64,000 nucleotides of DNA, from the NCBI RefSeq assembly GCF_001879205.1, contig NZ_MLFK01000006.1, positions 310,001-374,000 of the forward strand, read 5' to 3'. This document shows, one piece after another, positions 53,074 to 64,000 of the stretch. Position 1 is the first letter of the stretch; each line of letters begins with the position of its first letter. Both the position numbers and the translations under genes were made by a program. The stretch is from Flavobacterium johnsoniae (GTDB lineage Bacteria > Bacteroidota > Bacteroidia > Flavobacteriales > Flavobacteriaceae). Below the pieces are notes generated by a model, which had not been told where the DNA came from, searched no databases, and worked only from the letters and a program-made list of their open reading frames with translations.

Positions 53074-53271
53074 ATGACAAAAGTTACTAATTATTTATCA
53101 GAGGCTTTCGAAGAATTAAAGTCAAATGTTACTTGGCCTGCTTGGGCTGAGGTTCAAAAATTGACAATTGTCGTAGCTGTATTTTCGATCCTATTCGCTT
53201 TGGCAACTTGGGGAGTAGACGAATTTTTTGCAAAAGCTTTGGCTGGATTTTTTAACTGGTTAAAAGGATAA
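53074..53271 (+). CDS. secE: Preprotein translocase subunit SecE
   Basis: 65 residues, the short single-helix form. The amphipathic part EAFEELKSNVTWPAWAEVQK precedes one membrane helix (IVVAVFSILFALATWGV). It clamps SecY in the translocon. Its place between tRNA-Trp and nusG is the standard one. Confidence 0.95.
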   Translation: MTKVTNYLSEAFEELKSNVTWPAWAEVQKLTIVVAVFSILFALATWGVDEFFAKALAGFFNWLKG

Positions 53272-53281
53272 TTTTTTTGTG

Positions 53282-53833
53282 ATGGCAGATAATAATGTGA
53301 AAAAGTGGTATGTGGTTAGAGCTGTAAGCGGCCAGGAGAATAAGGTTAAAGCTTACATCGAAACCGAGATTGCCAGATTAGGTATGGGTGATTATGTTTC
53401 CCAAGTTTTAGTGCCTACTGAGAAAGTGGTTACTGTAAAAGAAGGAAAGAAAATGTCTAAGGATAAAGTGTATTTCCCTGGATATGTTATGATCGAAGCT
53501 AATTTAGTTGGTGAGATACCTCATATTATTAAGTCTATTACAAGTGTAATTGGTTTCTTAGGAGAGATTAAAGGAGGAGAACCTGTTCCTTTAAGATTGT
53601 CGGAGGTAAATCGTATGTTAGGTAAAGTAGATGAGCTGGCTGTAAATACAGATACTCGTGCTATTCCTTTCAACTTAGGAGAAACAGTAAAAGTGATCGA
53701 TGGTCCTTTCAATGGTTTTAACGGTACAGTTGAAAAAATCAATGAAGAAAAGCGTAAACTTGAGGTTATGGTTAAGATTTTCGGAAGAAAAACACCATTA
53801 GAATTGAGCTTTATGCAAGTTGAAAAAGTATAA
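53282..53833 (+). CDS. nusG: Transcription termination/antitermination factor NusG
   Basis: 183 residues from the ATG at 53282; a GTG one codon earlier is also possible. The NGN domain (WYVVRAVSGQENKVKAYIE) binds RNA polymerase. The C-terminal KOW domain (VKVIDGPFNGFNGTVEKINE) binds Rho or S10. It couples transcription with translation. The start is 10 bases after the secE stop. Confidence 0.96.
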   Translation: MADNNVKKWYVVRAVSGQENKVKAYIETEIARLGMGDYVSQVLVPTEKVVTVKEGKKMSKDKVYFPGYVMIEANLVGEIPHIIKSITSVIGFLGEIKGGEPVPLRLSEVNRMLGKVDELAVNTDTRAIPFNLGETVKVIDGPFNGFNGTVEKINEEKRKLEVMVKIFGRKTPLELSFMQVEKV

Positions 53834-53899
53834 TTTTTTGTTACATATAATATCCATTACAATCGCTTCCAATTGATTGTGATGTTAAATTTTTTAAAA

Positions 53900-54337
53900 A
53901 TGGCTAAAGAAATTAGTAAGGTAGTTAAACTACAAGTTAAGGGAGGTGCTGCGAACCCGTCGCCACCGGTTGGACCTGCTTTAGGAGCTGCTGGGGTTAA
54001 TATCATGGAGTTTTGTAAGCAGTTTAATGCTAGAACTCAGGATAAACCTGGCAAAATTTGTCCAGTGCAAATCACTGTGTACAAAGACAAATCATTCGAT
54101 TTTGTTGTTAAGACTCCTCCAGCAGCGGTTCAGTTAATGGAAGCTGCAAAGCTAAAATCTGGTTCAGGTGAGCCTAACCGTAAAAAAGTAGCTAGCGTTA
54201 CTTGGGAACAAATTAGAGCAATTGCTGAAGACAAAATGCCAGACTTAAATGCTTTTACAGTAGAAAAAGCAATGAGTATGGTTGCTGGAACAGCTAGATC
54301 TATGGGTATAACCGTATCAGGAGATGCTCCTTTTTAA
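53900..54337 (+). CDS. rplK: Ribosomal protein uL11
   Basis: 145 residues from the ATG at 53900 ([20 protein letters not shown]). An upstream start nine codons earlier has no family support. The motif [20 protein letters not shown] identifies it. It forms the GTPase-associated stalk base and is needed for the stringent response with RelA. It leads the rplKAJL group. Confidence 0.97.
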   Translation: MAKEISKVVKLQVKGGAANPSPPVGPALGAAGVNIMEFCKQFNARTQDKPGKICPVQITVYKDKSFDFVVKTPPAAVQLMEAAKLKSGSGEPNRKKVASVTWEQIRAIAEDKMPDLNAFTVEKAMSMVAGTARSMGITVSGDAPF

Positions 54338-54350
54338 TTAAGAAAAAGAC

Positions 54351-55040
54351 ATGGCAAAATTAACAAAAAAGCAAAAAGAGGCTGCTTCAAAAATTGAAAA
54401 GAACAAATTATACTCTCTAAAAGATGCTGCGGCATTATTGAAAGTTGTTGCTTCTGCAAAATTTGATGAGTCTGTTGATATCGCAGTTCGTTTGGGTGTA
54501 GATCCAAGAAAAGCGAATCAAATGGTTAGAGGTGTAGTTACTTTACCTCACGGAACAGGAAAAGACGTTAAAGTATTAGCATTGGTTACTCCGGATAAAG
54601 AAGCAGAAGCTAGAGAAGCTGGAGCAGATCACGTTGGTCTTGACGATTACTTACAAAAAATTAAAGACGGTTGGACAGATGTTGATGTTATCATCACTAT
54701 GCCGGCTGTTATGGGTAAATTAGGTCCATTAGGTCGTATTTTAGGACCTAGAGGTTTAATGCCAAACCCTAAAACAGGTACTGTAACTATGGATGTTGCA
54801 AAAGCTGTTCAAGAGGTTAAAGCTGGTAAAATTGACTTTAAAGTTGATAAAACTGGTATCGTTCACGCAGGAATTGGTAAAGTTTCTTTTGGAGCTGAGC
54901 AAATTGTTGACAACGCACACGAAATTATTCAAACATTAATAAAACTTAAACCAACTGCTGCTAAAGGTACTTACATTAAAGGTATTCACTTAACTAGCAC
55001 TATGAGTCCAGCTATTGCATTGGATCCAAAAGCAGTATAA
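54351..55040 (+). CDS. rplA: Ribosomal protein uL1
   Basis: 229 residues. [20 protein letters not shown] and [20 protein letters not shown] are family signatures. It forms the mobile L1 stalk at the E site and in many bacteria represses its own operon by binding a mimic near the rplK start; I saw no clear mimic here. It lies 13 bases after rplK. Confidence 0.97.
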   Translation: MAKLTKKQKEAASKIEKNKLYSLKDAAALLKVVASAKFDESVDIAVRLGVDPRKANQMVRGVVTLPHGTGKDVKVLALVTPDKEAEAREAGADHVGLDDYLQKIKDGWTDVDVIITMPAVMGKLGPLGRILGPRGLMPNPKTGTVTMDVAKAVQEVKAGKIDFKVDKTGIVHAGIGKVSFGAEQIVDNAHEIIQTLIKLKPTAAKGTYIKGIHLTSTMSPAIALDPKAV

Positions 55041-55062
55041 TTGGTAGTTAAAAATTTTTAGT

Positions 55063-55566
55063 ATGACTAGAGAAGAAAAATCAATCGCGATTGAAAATTT
55101 AACTGCGCAGTTAGCTGGTACAAATATTATTTATGTATCGGATATTTCTGGATTAAACGCAGAAACAACTTCAAACTTACGTAGAGCTTGTTTTAAAGCA
55201 GGTATTAAATTAGAAGTTGTAAAGAACACTTTGCTTGCAAAAGCAATGGAAGCTTCTGCTAATGATTATGGTGATTTACCTTCAGTTTTGACTGGTAATA
55301 GTGCTATCTTCATTTCTGATGTAGCTAATGCTCCTGGAAAAATCATTAAAGATTTCCGTAAGAAATCTGATAAACCAGTTTTAAAAGGTGCTTTCATTAA
55401 TAATGAAATTTACATCGGAGATAATCAATTAGATGCATTAGCAACTATTAAATCTAAAGAAGAACTTCTTGGAGAACTTATTGGATTATTACAATCTCCA
55501 GCTCAAAGAATTATTTCTGCTTTGCAAAACAAATTTGCTGGCAGCGAAGAAGAGGCTGAGGCATAA
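55063..55566 (+). CDS. rplJ: Ribosomal protein uL10
   Basis: 167 residues. ADVYVSDISGLNAETTSNLRR-like start (read here as TNIIYVSDISGLNAETTSN), and the C-terminal helix LQNKFAGSEEEAEA, which carries L7/L12 dimers, are typical. It anchors the L7/L12 stalk. It is followed by a small hairpin and then rplL. Confidence 0.96.
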   Translation: MTREEKSIAIENLTAQLAGTNIIYVSDISGLNAETTSNLRRACFKAGIKLEVVKNTLLAKAMEASANDYGDLPSVLTGNSAIFISDVANAPGKIIKDFRKKSDKPVLKGAFINNEIYIGDNQLDALATIKSKEELLGELIGLLQSPAQRIISALQNKFAGSEEEAEA

Positions 55567-55573
55567 TAATTAT

Positions 55574-55594
55574 TGTAAGGAATGTTTCCTTGCA
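55574..55594 (+). promoter_or_regulatory. Hairpin between rplJ and rplL
   Basis: TGTAAGGAA pairs with TTCCTTGCA over a TGT loop (nine pairs, one G-U). No T-run follows, so it is not a terminator. It may tune rplL expression or mark an mRNA processing site. Confidence 0.5.
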
Positions 55595-55655
55595 GCTTAG
55601 ATAGCGCACAATAAACAAAATATAATTTTACAAATCATTTTAAACGATAGAAAAA

Positions 55656-56027
55656 ATGGCAGATTTGAAACAATTCGCAGAACAATTAGTTAACTTAACA
55701 GTTAAAGAAGTTAACGAATTAGCAACAATATTAAAAGACGAGTATGGTATCGAGCCTGCTGCTGCAGCTGTAGTAGTTGCTGCTGGTGGTGGAGAAGGTG
55801 CTGCTGAAGAAGCACAAACTGAATTTACAGTTGTATTAAAAGAAGCTGGAGCTTCTAAATTAGCAGTTGTAAAATTAGTGAAAGAACTTACAGGTTTAGG
55901 TCTTAAAGAAGCTAAAGATGTAGTTGATGGTGCTCCAAGTACTGTTAAAGAAGGTGTTTCTAAAGAAGAGGCTGAAGGTCTTAAAAAATCATTAGAAGAA
56001 GCTGGAGCTGTTGTTGAGTTAAAATAA
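55656..56027 (+). CDS. rplL: Ribosomal protein bL12 (L7/L12)
   Basis: 123 residues. The N-terminal dimer domain ([20 protein letters not shown]), an Ala-rich hinge ([19 protein letters not shown]) and the C-terminal domain ([32 protein letters not shown]) are in order. Several copies bind L10 and recruit translation factors. A strong hairpin follows, before rpoB. Confidence 0.97.
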   Translation: MADLKQFAEQLVNLTVKEVNELATILKDEYGIEPAAAAVVVAAGGGEGAAEEAQTEFTVVLKEAGASKLAVVKLVKELTGLGLKEAKDVVDGAPSTVKEGVSKEEAEGLKKSLEEAGAVVELK

Positions 56028-56047
56028 CAAAACACAGTTTAGAACTA

Positions 56048-56092
56048 GGTTTAGACCTTGGATGGAATCATCCAAGGGTCTAAACCATTTTT
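56048..56092 (+). terminator. Strong hairpin/attenuator between rplL and rpoB
   Basis: GGTTTAGACCTTGGATG (56048-56064) pairs with CATCCAAGGGTCTAAACC (56069-56086) with a single bulge, followed by ATTTTT. It is in the same position as the partial terminator that sets the rplL to rpoB ratio in E. coli. About 200 AT-rich bases to rpoB could hold an internal promoter; I could not identify one. Confidence 0.85.
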
Positions 56093-56293
56093 CGTATAAT
56101 AAAATAGATCAAGTTTTATTATCAAATAGTTTAAAATACGAAAAAGTTTTTGATCAATACGAAGAAAAAAAATACAACTTATTTTTACCGGTTTATTTTT
56201 AAAGATGTATTGATTATAATAAGAAAGTATAGATTAAACAGTGTGTTTTTACACAAAAAAATTACTTTTTTTTAATCAAAATTTTGTCCATTG

Positions 56294-59200
56294 ATGATAA
56301 CAAATCAGACTGAAAGATTGAATTTTGCCTCTACAAAAAATATTCCTGACTATCCAGATTTTCTAGATGTTCAGGTTAAATCTTTTAAAGATTTCTTTCA
56401 ATTAGAAACGAAATCTGACGAAAGAGGCAACGAAGGGTTATACAACACCTTCATGGAAAACTTTCCAATCACAGATACAAGAAACAACTTTGTATTGGAA
56501 TTCCTAGATTACTTTGTTGATCCGCCGCGTTATACAATTCAAGAATGTATAGAGAGAGGTCTTACTTATAGTGTGCCTTTAAAAGCCAGGTTAAAACTAT
56601 ATTGTACAGATCCAGAACACGAAGATTTTGAAACAATTGTACAAGATGTTTATCTTGGAACAATACCTTATATGACTCCAAGTGGTACTTTTGTAATTAA
56701 TGGTGCCGAGCGTGTAGTAGTATCACAATTACACCGTTCTCCTGGAGTTTTCTTTGGACAGTCATTCCACGCAAATGGAACTAAACTTTATTCTGCAAGA
56801 GTAATTCCTTTTAAAGGATCTTGGATAGAATTCTCTACAGATATCAACAGCGTAATGTACGCTTATATCGATAGAAAGAAAAAATTACCTGTTACAACTT
56901 TATTCCGTGCAATTGGTTTTGAAAGAGATAAGGACATCCTTGAAATTTTCGACTTAGCCGAAGAAATTAAAGTTTCTAAAACAGGTATCAAAAAATATAT
57001 TGGAAGAAGACTTGCTGCACGTGTATTAAATACATGGCACGAGGATTTCGTTGATGAAGATACCGGAGAGGTAGTTTCTATCGAACGTAACGAAATCATC
57101 CTTGATCGTGATACAATTATCGATAAAGATAATGTTGAAGAAATCATCGATTCTAACGTTAAATCTATTTTGTTACATAAAGAGGATAATAATCAAGCTG
57201 ATTATGCTATTATCCACAATACATTACAAAAAGATCCAACTAACTCAGAAAAAGAAGCTGTAGAGCACATTTACCGTCAGCTGCGTAACGCTGAACCGCC
57301 TGATGAGGAAACTGCTCGTGGTATTATAGATAAATTGTTCTTCTCTGATCAACGTTACAACTTAGGTGAAGTTGGTCGTTACAGAATGAACAAAAAGTTA
57401 GATTTAGATATCCCTATGGATAAGCAGGTGCTTACTAAAGAAGATATCATTACAATCGTAAAATATTTGATCGAATTAATTAACTCTAAAGCAGAGATTG
57501 ATGATATTGATCACTTATCAAACCGTCGTGTTAGAACAGTTGGTGAACAATTGTCTCAACAATTCGGTGTAGGTTTAGCACGTATGGCTAGAACTATTAG
57601 AGAGCGTATGAACGTTAGAGATAACGAGGTGTTTACACCAATTGATTTGATCAATGCTAAAACATTATCATCAGTTATCAACTCTTTCTTTGGAACTAAC
57701 CAGTTATCTCAATTTATGGACCAAACAAATCCATTAGCTGAGATTACGCACAAAAGAAGACTTTCTGCACTTGGACCAGGTGGACTTTCGAGAGAAAGAG
57801 CTGGTTTCGAGGTTCGTGACGTTCACTATACTCACTATGGTCGTTTATGTCCGATTGAAACTCCTGAGGGACCAAACATTGGTTTGATTTCATCTCTTGG
57901 TGTTTATGCAAAAGTAAACGGAATGGGATTCATCGAAACTCCATACCGTAAAGTAACTAATGGTGTAGTTGATTTAGAAAGTACTCCAATTTACTTAAGT
58001 GCTGAAGAAGAAGAAGGAAAAATGATTGCTCAGGCAAACATTGAAATGGACGAAACTGGTAAAATTACAGCTAGCAATGTTATTGCTCGTGAGGAGGGTG
58101 ACTTCCCAGTTGTTGAACCATCTGTAGTTCATTATACAGACGTTGCTCCTAATCAGATTGCATCTATTTCTGCGTCATTGATTCCTTTCTTGGAGCATGA
58201 TGATGCGAACCGTGCGTTGATGGGATCAAACATGATGCGTCAGGCAGTTCCTTTGATCCGTCCTGAAGCACCAATTGTAGGTACAGGTTTAGAGCGTCAG
58301 GTAGCTTCAGATTCAAGAGTATTAATCAATGCTGAAGGGCATGGAACTGTTGAATATGTTGATGCTAATATCATTACTATTAAATACGATCGTACAGAAG
58401 ACGAGAGAATGGTTAGTTTTGATGCTGATGAGAAAACATACAACTTAATTAAATTTAGAAAAACCAATCAAGGTACAAGTATCAACTTGAAACCAATCGT
58501 AAGAAAAGGTGATAGAGTTGTTCCTGGACAAGTATTATCAGAGGGTTATGCTACTCAAAATGGAGAATTAGCTTTAGGTAGAAACCTAAAAGTTGCGTTC
58601 ATGCCATGGAAAGGTTATAACTTTGAGGATGCGATTGTAATTTCTGAAAAAGTAGTTCGTGATGATATTTTTACATCTATCCACGTTGATGATTATTCAT
58701 TAGAGGTTAGAGATACTAAGTTAGGAAATGAAGAGTTAACAAACGATATTCCTAACGTTTCTGAAGAAGCTACTAAAGATTTAGATGAAAACGGTATGAT
58801 CAGAATTGGAGCCGAGGTTAAACCTGGCGACATTCTAATCGGAAAAATTACACCAAAAGGAGAATCAGATCCTACTCCGGAAGAGAAATTGCTTCGTGCG
58901 ATCTTCGGGGATAAAGCAGGTGATGTAAAAGATGCTTCATTAAAAGCTTCTCCATCTTTACACGGTGTAGTTCTTGACAAAAAATTATTTGCAAGAGCCG
59001 TAAAAGATAAACGTAAACGTACTCAGGATAAAGATGCTTTAGGCGCTTTAGAAATGGAATTTGAAACTAAATTTGTTGAATTAAAAGACAGATTAGTTGA
59101 AAAATTATTCCTGATCGTTAACGGAAAAACATCTCAGGGTGTAATGAATGATTTGGGTGAAGAAGTTTTACCAAAAGGTAAAAAATATACTCAAAAAATG

Positions 59201-60106
59201 CTTTACGCAGTAGAAGATTTTGCTCACTTAAGCAAAGGTCAATGGGTTGCTGATGATGCTACAAATAAAATGGTTAATGATTTGATTCATAACTATAAAA
59301 TTAAGCTGAACGACTTACAAGGATCTTTAAGAAGAGAAAAATTCACTATTACAGTTGGGGATGAATTACCATCTGGAATCTTGAAATTAGCTAAGATTTA
59401 TATTGCTAAAAAACGTAAACTGAAAGTAGGGGATAAAATGGCAGGACGTCACGGTAACAAAGGTATTGTTGCTAGAATCGTTCGTCATGAAGATATGCCT
59501 TTCCTTGAAGACGGAACACCGGTAGATATCGTATTGAATCCACTTGGGGTACCTTCACGTATGAACATTGGTCAGATTTATGAAACTGTTCTTGGATGGG
59601 CTGGTATGAACTTGGGTAGAAAATTTGCTACTCCAATTTTTGACGGTGCTTCTCTAGACGAGATCAATGCTTTGACTGATGAAGCTAACGTACCACGTTT
59701 TGGCCATACATATCTTTATGATGGTGGAACTGGAGAGCGTTTTGCACAAAAAGCGACTGTGGGTGTAATTTACATGCTTAAATTAGGACACATGGTTGAT
59801 GATAAGATGCACGCACGTTCTATCGGACCATACTCATTGATTACGCAGCAGCCACTTGGAGGTAAAGCTCAATTTGGAGGTCAGCGTTTTGGAGAGATGG
59901 AGGTTTGGGCACTTGAGGCTTATGGAGCTTCTAGTACACTACGTGAAATCTTAACTGTTAAGTCTGATGACGTTATTGGTAGAGCTAAAACTTACGAAGC
60001 AATCGTTAAGGGAGAAACTATGCCAGAACCAGGTTTACCAGAATCATTCAATGTATTAATGCACGAATTGAAAGGTCTAGGATTAGATCTTCGTTTGGAA
60101 GAATAA
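56294..60106 (+). CDS. rpoB: DNA-directed RNA polymerase beta subunit
   Basis: 1270 residues from the ATG at 56294 ([20 protein letters not shown]); a TTG one codon earlier is less likely. The rifampicin-binding region reads [20 protein letters not shown] and [15 protein letters not shown], with the usual sensitive residues Asp, His and Ser intact. Later, [12 protein letters not shown] is the catalytic-site loop. It forms half of the polymerase active site with the beta' subunit. The 281-base gap to rpoC is larger than usual. Confidence 0.98.
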   Translation: MITNQTERLNFASTKNIPDYPDFLDVQVKSFKDFFQLETKSDERGNEGLYNTFMENFPITDTRNNFVLEFLDYFVDPPRYTIQECIERGLTYSVPLKARLKLYCTDPEHEDFETIVQDVYLGTIPYMTPSGTFVINGAERVVVSQLHRSPGVFFGQSFHANGTKLYSARVIPFKGSWIEFSTDINSVMYAYIDRKKKLPVTTLFRAIGFERDKDILEIFDLAEEIKVSKTGIKKYIGRRLAARVLNTWHEDFVDEDTGEVVSIERNEIILDRDTIIDKDNVEEIIDSNVKSILLHKEDNNQADYAIIHNTLQKDPTNSEKEAVEHIYRQLRNAEPPDEETARGIIDKLFFSDQRYNLGEVGRYRMNKKLDLDIPMDKQVLTKEDIITIVKYLIELINSKAEIDDIDHLSNRRVRTVGEQLSQQFGVGLARMARTIRERMNVRDNEVFTPIDLINAKTLSSVINSFFGTNQLSQFMDQTNPLAEITHKRRLSALGPGGLSRERAGFEVRDVHYTHYGRLCPIETPEGPNIGLISSLGVYAKVNGMGFIETPYRKVTNGVVDLESTPIYLSAEEEEGKMIAQANIEMDETGKITASNVIAREEGDFPVVEPSVVHYTDVAPNQIASISASLIPFLEHDDANRALMGSNMMRQAVPLIRPEAPIVGTGLERQVASDSRVLINAEGHGTVEYVDANIITIKYDRTEDERMVSFDADEKTYNLIKFRKTNQGTSINLKPIVRKGDRVVPGQVLSEGYATQNGELALGRNLKVAFMPWKGYNFEDAIVISEKVVRDDIFTSIHVDDYSLEVRDTKLGNEELTNDIPNVSEEATKDLDENGMIRIGAEVKPGDILIGKITPKGESDPTPEEKLLRAIFGDKAGDVKDASLKASPSLHGVVLDKKLFARAVKDKRKRTQDKDALGALEMEFETKFVELKDRLVEKLFLIVNGKTSQGVMNDLGEEVLPKGKKYTQKMLYAVEDFAHLSKGQWVADDATNKMVNDLIHNYKIKLNDLQGSLRREKFTITVGDELPSGILKLAKIYIAKKRKLKVGDKMAGRHGNKGIVARIVRHEDMPFLEDGTPVDIVLNPLGVPSRMNIGQIYETVLGWAGMNLGRKFATPIFDGASLDEINALTDEANVPRFGHTYLYDGGTGERFAQKATVGVIYMLKLGHMVDDKMHARSIGPYSLITQQPLGGKAQFGGQRFGEMEVWALEAYGASSTLREILTVKSDDVIGRAKTYEAIVKGETMPEPGLPESFNVLMHELKGLGLDLRLEE

Positions 60107-60387
60107 TAAAAGTTTTCAGTTTACAGTCTCAGTATTCAGTTTAGCACTGAAAACTGAGACTGCGGCTGTTTACTAAATGTTAGAAGTTTTTAAAGATTTA
60201 TACCCGTAAACCGTTCCGATTTTTTATAACAATGCGAGGCATTTTATAACTAGCACTTCAAGTTTAAATCTTGAGGTTTAGAGAAGTAATCCGAGGTAGT
60301 AGCTGAATGATTAACTCTTATTTTTTTAAGAGTAGATTATAAATCTAAATCAATTTTTTAATTGCAAATAAATCAATAGTAAAAACT
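60107..60387 (+). promoter_or_regulatory. rpoB-rpoC spacer with TTTTCAGT repeat and a small hairpin
   Basis: 281 bases. At 60110-60165 it holds a repeat of the TTTTCAGTTTACAGTCTCAG / GCACTGAAAACTGAGACTG type, an imperfect inverted repeat related to the one at 20268-20300. ACTCTTA (60314-60320) pairs with TAAGAGT (60327-60333) over a T-rich loop. A mid-part (60185-60300) has several short repeats such as CGAGGCATTTTATAAC but no reading frame. No clear promoter is seen. Confidence 0.5.
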
Positions 60388-63300
60388 ATGATGAATAACA
60401 GAAACAATAATAAAGATAAGAATCCGGTAAAAAGATTTAACAAAATTTCTATTGGATTGGCTTCACCAGAATCTATCTTGAAAGAATCAAGAGGAGAGGT
60501 TTTAAAGCCGGAAACTATTAACTATAGAACTCACAAACCAGAGCGTGACGGACTTTTCTGCGAAAGAATCTTCGGACCAGTAAAAGATTTCGAATGTGCT
60601 TGTGGTAAGTATAAAAGAATTCGTTACAAAGGTATCATCTGCGACCGTTGTGGTGTTGAAGTTACTGAGAAAAAAGTACGTCGTGATAGAGTAGGACACA
60701 TCAACCTTGTTGTGCCAATTGCTCATATCTGGTATTTCCGTTCTCTTCCAAACAAAATTGGTTATATACTTGGTCTTCCATCTAAGAAATTAGATATGAT
60801 CATTTACTACGAAAGATATGTAGTAATCCAGGCTGGTATTGCTAAAAATGCAGATGGAGAATCATTACAAAGATTAGATTTCTTAACTGAAGAAGAATAT
60901 TTGAATATTTTAGATACTCTTCCGCAGGAAAACCAATATTTAGATGATTTAGATCCAAATAAATTTGTTGCCAAAATGGGAGCAGAGTGTATTATGGATT
61001 TATTAGCTCGTATTGATTTAGATGCTTTATCTTATGAATTAAGACACAGTGCTAACAACGAAACATCTAAACAACGTAAAACGGAAGCTTTAAAAAGATT
61101 ACAAGTTGTTGAGTCTTTCCGTGAGTCTAACGAAAACCGCGAAAATCGTCCTGAATGGATGATTATGAAAGTGGTTCCTGTTATCCCGCCAGAATTACGT
61201 CCGCTTGTGCCGCTTGATGGAGGTCGTTTTGCAACTTCAGATTTAAATGACTTATACCGTCGTGTAATCATCCGTAACAACCGTTTGAAAAGATTAATGG
61301 AGATTAAAGCTCCAGAGGTTATCTTGAGAAACGAGAAACGTATGTTACAGGAATCTGTAGATTCATTATTTGATAACACTCGTAAAGCTTCTGCTGTTAA
61401 AACAGAATCTAACAGACCATTAAAATCTTTATCTGATTCCTTAAAAGGTAAGCAAGGACGTTTCCGTCAAAACTTACTTGGAAAACGTGTGGATTATTCT
61501 GCTCGTTCGGTAATTGTTGTTGGTCCTGAGTTAAAATTATTCGAATGCGGATTGCCAAAAGATATGGCATCTGAGTTATACAAACCTTTCGTTATCCGTA
61601 AATTGATTGAAAGAGGTATTGTAAAAACTGTAAAATCTGCTAAGAAAATCATTGACAAAAAAGAGCCGGTAGTTTGGGATATTCTAGAAAATGTAATTAA
61701 AGGACACCCAGTATTGCTTAACCGTGCTCCTACGTTACACAGACTTGGTATTCAGGCTTTCCAGCCAAAATTAATTGAAGGAAAAGCGATCCAATTGCAC
61801 CCATTAGTATGTACGGCTTTCAACGCCGATTTCGATGGTGACCAGATGGCGGTTCACTTACCATTAGGACCAGAAGCTATTTTAGAGGCTCAATTATTAA
61901 TGCTTGCGTCTCATAATATCTTGAACCCTGCAAATGGTGCACCTATTACGGTACCATCTCAGGACATGGTTTTGGGTCTTTATTATATGACCAAAGAACG
62001 TATTTCTACAGAAGATCATAAGATTTTAGGTCAGGATTTGACTTTCTATTCTGCTGAAGAAGTAAACATCGCATTAAACGAAGGTAGATTAGAATTGAAT
62101 GCTCGTGTAAAAATTAGAGCAAAAGATTTTAATGACGCTGGAGAGTTAGTGTACAAAATTATACAAACAACTGCAGGACGTGTATTATTTAACGAAGTAG
62201 TACCGGAAGCAGCTGGATATATCAATGACGTATTGACTAAGAAAAACCTTAGAGATATTATCGGACACATTTTAAGTGTGACTGATGTACCTACAACGGC
62301 AGCTTTCTTGGATAATATGAAAGATATGGGTTATAAATTCGCATTTAGAGGAGGTTTATCATTCTCTTTAGGTGATATTAGAATTCCAGAACAAAAAACT
62401 AAATTGATTGCAGATGCCAGAGAGCAAGTTGAAGGTATCTCAACCAACTATAACATGGGTCTTATCACCAATAACGAACGTTACAACCAAGTTATTGACG
62501 TATGGACTTCTGCAAATGCTCAGTTGACAGAATTAGCAATGAAAAATATTAGAGAAGACCAGCAAGGTTTCAACTCTGTATATATGATGCTTGACTCTGG
62601 GGCGAGGGGTTCTAAAGAACAGATTCGTCAGTTAACTGGTATGCGTGGTTTGATGGCTAAGCCTAAAAAATCTACTGCTGGTGGTGGTGAGATTATTGAA
62701 AACCCGATTCTTTCTAACTTTAAGGAAGGTCTTTCGATCCTTGAGTACTTTATTTCTACTCACGGTGCTCGTAAAGGTCTTGCGGATACGGCTCTTAAAA
62801 CGGCCGATGCTGGTTACTTAACAAGAAGGCTTCATGACGTTTCTCAAGATGTTATTGTTAACATTGAAGATTGTGGAACTTTAAGAGGTGTTGAAGTTGC
62901 TGCATTGAAGAAAAATGAGGAAATCGTTGAATCATTAGGAGAAAGAATTTTAGGACGTGTTGCATTGCAAGATGTTATAAACCCACTTACTAATGAAGTA
63001 ATGGTTCAATCTGGCCAGCAAATTACTGAAGCAATTATGAGAACTATCGAAGCTTCTCCAATTGAAAAAGTAGAGGTTAGATCTCCATTAACTTGTGAAG
63101 CTTTAAAAGGTATTTGTGCTAAATGTTACGGTAGAAACTTAGCTACTGGTAAGATGACACAAAGAGGTGAAGCTGTTGGAGTTATTGCAGCTCAGTCTAT
63201 TGGTGAGCCAGGTACACAGTTAACACTTCGTACGTTCCACGTTGGAGGGGTTGCAGGAGGTATTTCTGAAGAGTCTAGTATTATTACAAGATTCAACGGT

Positions 63301-64000
63301 AGACTTGAGATTGAAGATTTAAAAACTGTTAAAGGTGAAGACAGCGAAGGTAATGCGGTAGATATCGTAGTATCACGTTCAACTGAATTAAAATTAGTTG
63401 ACGAGAAAACTGGAATCGTCTTAAATACACATAATATTCCTTACGGTTCTAGTATCTTTGTTAAAGACGGAGAAACTGTTGCTAAAGGAACTGTAATCTG
63501 TAAATGGGACCCTTATAATGGTGTAATTGTTTCTGAATTTACTGGTAAAATTGCTTACGAGGATTTAGAACAAGGACAATCATTCATGGTTGAGATCGAT
63601 GAGCAGACTGGTTTCCAGGAAAAAGTAATTTCTGAGGCTAGAAACAAAAAATTAATTCCAACTTTATTAGTTTATGGTAAAGAAGGTGAATTGATTCGTT
63701 CTTACAACTTACCAGTAGGTGCACACTTAATGGTTGAAAACGGTGAGAAAATTAAAGCAGGTAAAGTATTAGTGAAAATCCCTCGTCGTTCTTCTAAAGC
63801 AGGCGATATCACGGGAGGTTTACCAAGAATTACTGAGTTGCTTGAGGCTCGTAACCCTTCAAACCCAGCAGTTGTATCTGAAATTGATGGTGTTGTTTCT
63901 TTTGGAAAAATCAAAAGAGGTAACCGTGAGATCGTTATCGAATCTAAATTTGGTGAAATTAAAAAGTATTTAGTTAAACTTTCAAGCCAGATCTTAGTAC
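60388..64000 (+). CDS. rpoC: DNA-directed RNA polymerase beta' subunit, 3' end cut by window edge
   Basis: Open from the ATG at 60388 ([19 protein letters not shown]) to the window edge, 1204 codons. An N-terminal zinc-binding motif (CACGKYKR ... GIICDRCG, about residues 70-92) is followed by the catalytic [12 protein letters not shown], whose Asn is residue 479 and whose three Asp bind magnesium. A later zinc site is [14 protein letters not shown]. The N-terminal Asn/Lys-rich extension of about 15 residues is typical of Flavobacterium. The frame reads in phase throughout. The missing end lies to the right. Confidence 0.98.
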   Translation, partial: MMNNRNNNKDKNPVKRFNKISIGLASPESILKESRGEVLKPETINYRTHKPERDGLFCERIFGPVKDFECACGKYKRIRYKGIICDRCGVEVTEKKVRRDRVGHINLVVPIAHIWYFRSLPNKIGYILGLPSKKLDMIIYYERYVVIQAGIAKNADGESLQRLDFLTEEEYLNILDTLPQENQYLDDLDPNKFVAKMGAECIMDLLARIDLDALSYELRHSANNETSKQRKTEALKRLQVVESFRESNENRENRPEWMIMKVVPVIPPELRPLVPLDGGRFATSDLNDLYRRVIIRNNRLKRLMEIKAPEVILRNEKRMLQESVDSLFDNTRKASAVKTESNRPLKSLSDSLKGKQGRFRQNLLGKRVDYSARSVIVVGPELKLFECGLPKDMASELYKPFVIRKLIERGIVKTVKSAKKIIDKKEPVVWDILENVIKGHPVLLNRAPTLHRLGIQAFQPKLIEGKAIQLHPLVCTAFNADFDGDQMAVHLPLGPEAILEAQLLMLASHNILNPANGAPITVPSQDMVLGLYYMTKERISTEDHKILGQDLTFYSAEEVNIALNEGRLELNARVKIRAKDFNDAGELVYKIIQTTAGRVLFNEVVPEAAGYINDVLTKKNLRDIIGHILSVTDVPTTAAFLDNMKDMGYKFAFRGGLSFSLGDIRIPEQKTKLIADAREQVEGISTNYNMGLITNNERYNQVIDVWTSANAQLTELAMKNIREDQQGFNSVYMMLDSGARGSKEQIRQLTGMRGLMAKPKKSTAGGGEIIENPILSNFKEGLSILEYFISTHGARKGLADTALKTADAGYLTRRLHDVSQDVIVNIEDCGTLRGVEVAALKKNEEIVESLGERILGRVALQDVINPLTNEVMVQSGQQITEAIMRTIEASPIEKVEVRSPLTCEALKGICAKCYGRNLATGKMTQRGEAVGVIAAQSIGEPGTQLTLRTFHVGGVAGGISEESSIITRFNGRLEIEDLKTVKGEDSEGNAVDIVVSRSTELKLVDEKTGIVLNTHNIPYGSSIFVKDGETVAKGTVICKWDPYNGVIVSEFTGKIAYEDLEQGQSFMVEIDEQTGFQEKVISEARNKKLIPTLLVYGKEGELIRSYNLPVGAHLMVENGEKIKAGKVLVKIPRRSSKAGDITGGLPRITELLEARNPSNPAVVSEIDGVVSFGKIKRGNREIVIESKFGEIKKYLVKLSSQILV

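Noticed and set aside
53834..53899. L1-binding mimic before rplK
   Set aside because: The leader is short and no convincing match to the 23S rRNA L1 site could be seen by eye.
55640..56035. Minus-strand frame opposite rplL
   Set aside because: Shadow frame caused by the Ala-rich codon pattern of rplL; no start context or family match.

Overview
The window looks like chromosomal DNA from a Flavobacterium species (Bacteroidota). It is AT-rich and lacks Shine-Dalgarno sequences before nearly every gene. It carries many -7 promoter elements of the form TAnnTTTG. It also has family markers of the phylum: a SusC/SusD pair, a TamL-type lipoprotein Omp85, a T9SS-sorted GH30 enzyme, a group III truncated haemoglobin, and DUF4230, DUF4136, DUF5522 and DUF2851 proteins. 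No phage, plasmid, insertion sequence, CRISPR array or rRNA operon is visible. The left edge cuts tamB and the right edge cuts rpoC.

Layout. 1-6552: tamB (5' cut) and tamL, an envelope assembly pair. 6775-10467: a DUF4230 protein, a long-form phenylalanine hydroxylase, a small secreted protein and a truncated haemoglobin. 10841-14553: a GH30 glycosidase convergent with ilvA; ilvA is preceded by an isoleucine-rich leader peptide and an attenuator-like terminator. 14656-17367: a DUF4136 lipoprotein and urocanase, embedded in dispersed palindromic repeats. 17837-21660: DUF5522, then an overlapping trio (HExxH mini membrane protein, ACC-deaminase-like enzyme, glucosaminidase-LysM lipoprotein), then hemL. 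21848-30418: a zincin metalloprotease, two Spy-like paralogues, a D-2-hydroxyacid dehydrogenase, lipoproteins and lysS. 30424-34856: lipB, an AraC regulator with a flavodoxin-fold reductase, a Crp/Fnr regulator with a short-chain dehydrogenase, and rnhB. 35189-39769: an orphan, visibly more AT-rich SusC/SusD pair. 39957-49423: a porin, a CBS-type PLP enzyme, an exonuclease, DUF2851, PspC, an amino acid permease, a ComEA-like protein and an acyl-CoA dehydrogenase.

49661-64000 is the translation and transcription core: rpsU, xerC-like recombinase, hpf, tRNA-Thr(TGT), tRNA-Tyr(GTA), tRNA-Thr(GGT), tuf, tRNA-Trp(CCA), secE, nusG, rplK, rplA, rplJ, rplL, rpoB, rpoC. The order resembles the classical bacterial tRNA-tufB-secE-nusG-rpl-rpoBC cluster, with a tRNA-Trp between tuf and secE. 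A strong hairpin lies between rplL and rpoB.

The most interesting non-coding signal is the ilvA leader at 14431-14581. It has a consensus -7 element, a 19-codon peptide with eight isoleucines, a 9-bp hairpin over the end of that peptide, and a perfect palindromic terminator, all before ilvA. Next come the rpsU leader, which has a textbook Shine-Dalgarno in a genome that otherwise avoids them; a hairpin at the expected 5' end of the tRNA-tuf transcript; and at least five families of palindromic intergenic repeats. One repeat supplies the stop codon of the phenylalanine hydroxylase gene, and another sits between the ilvA attenuator and its start codon.
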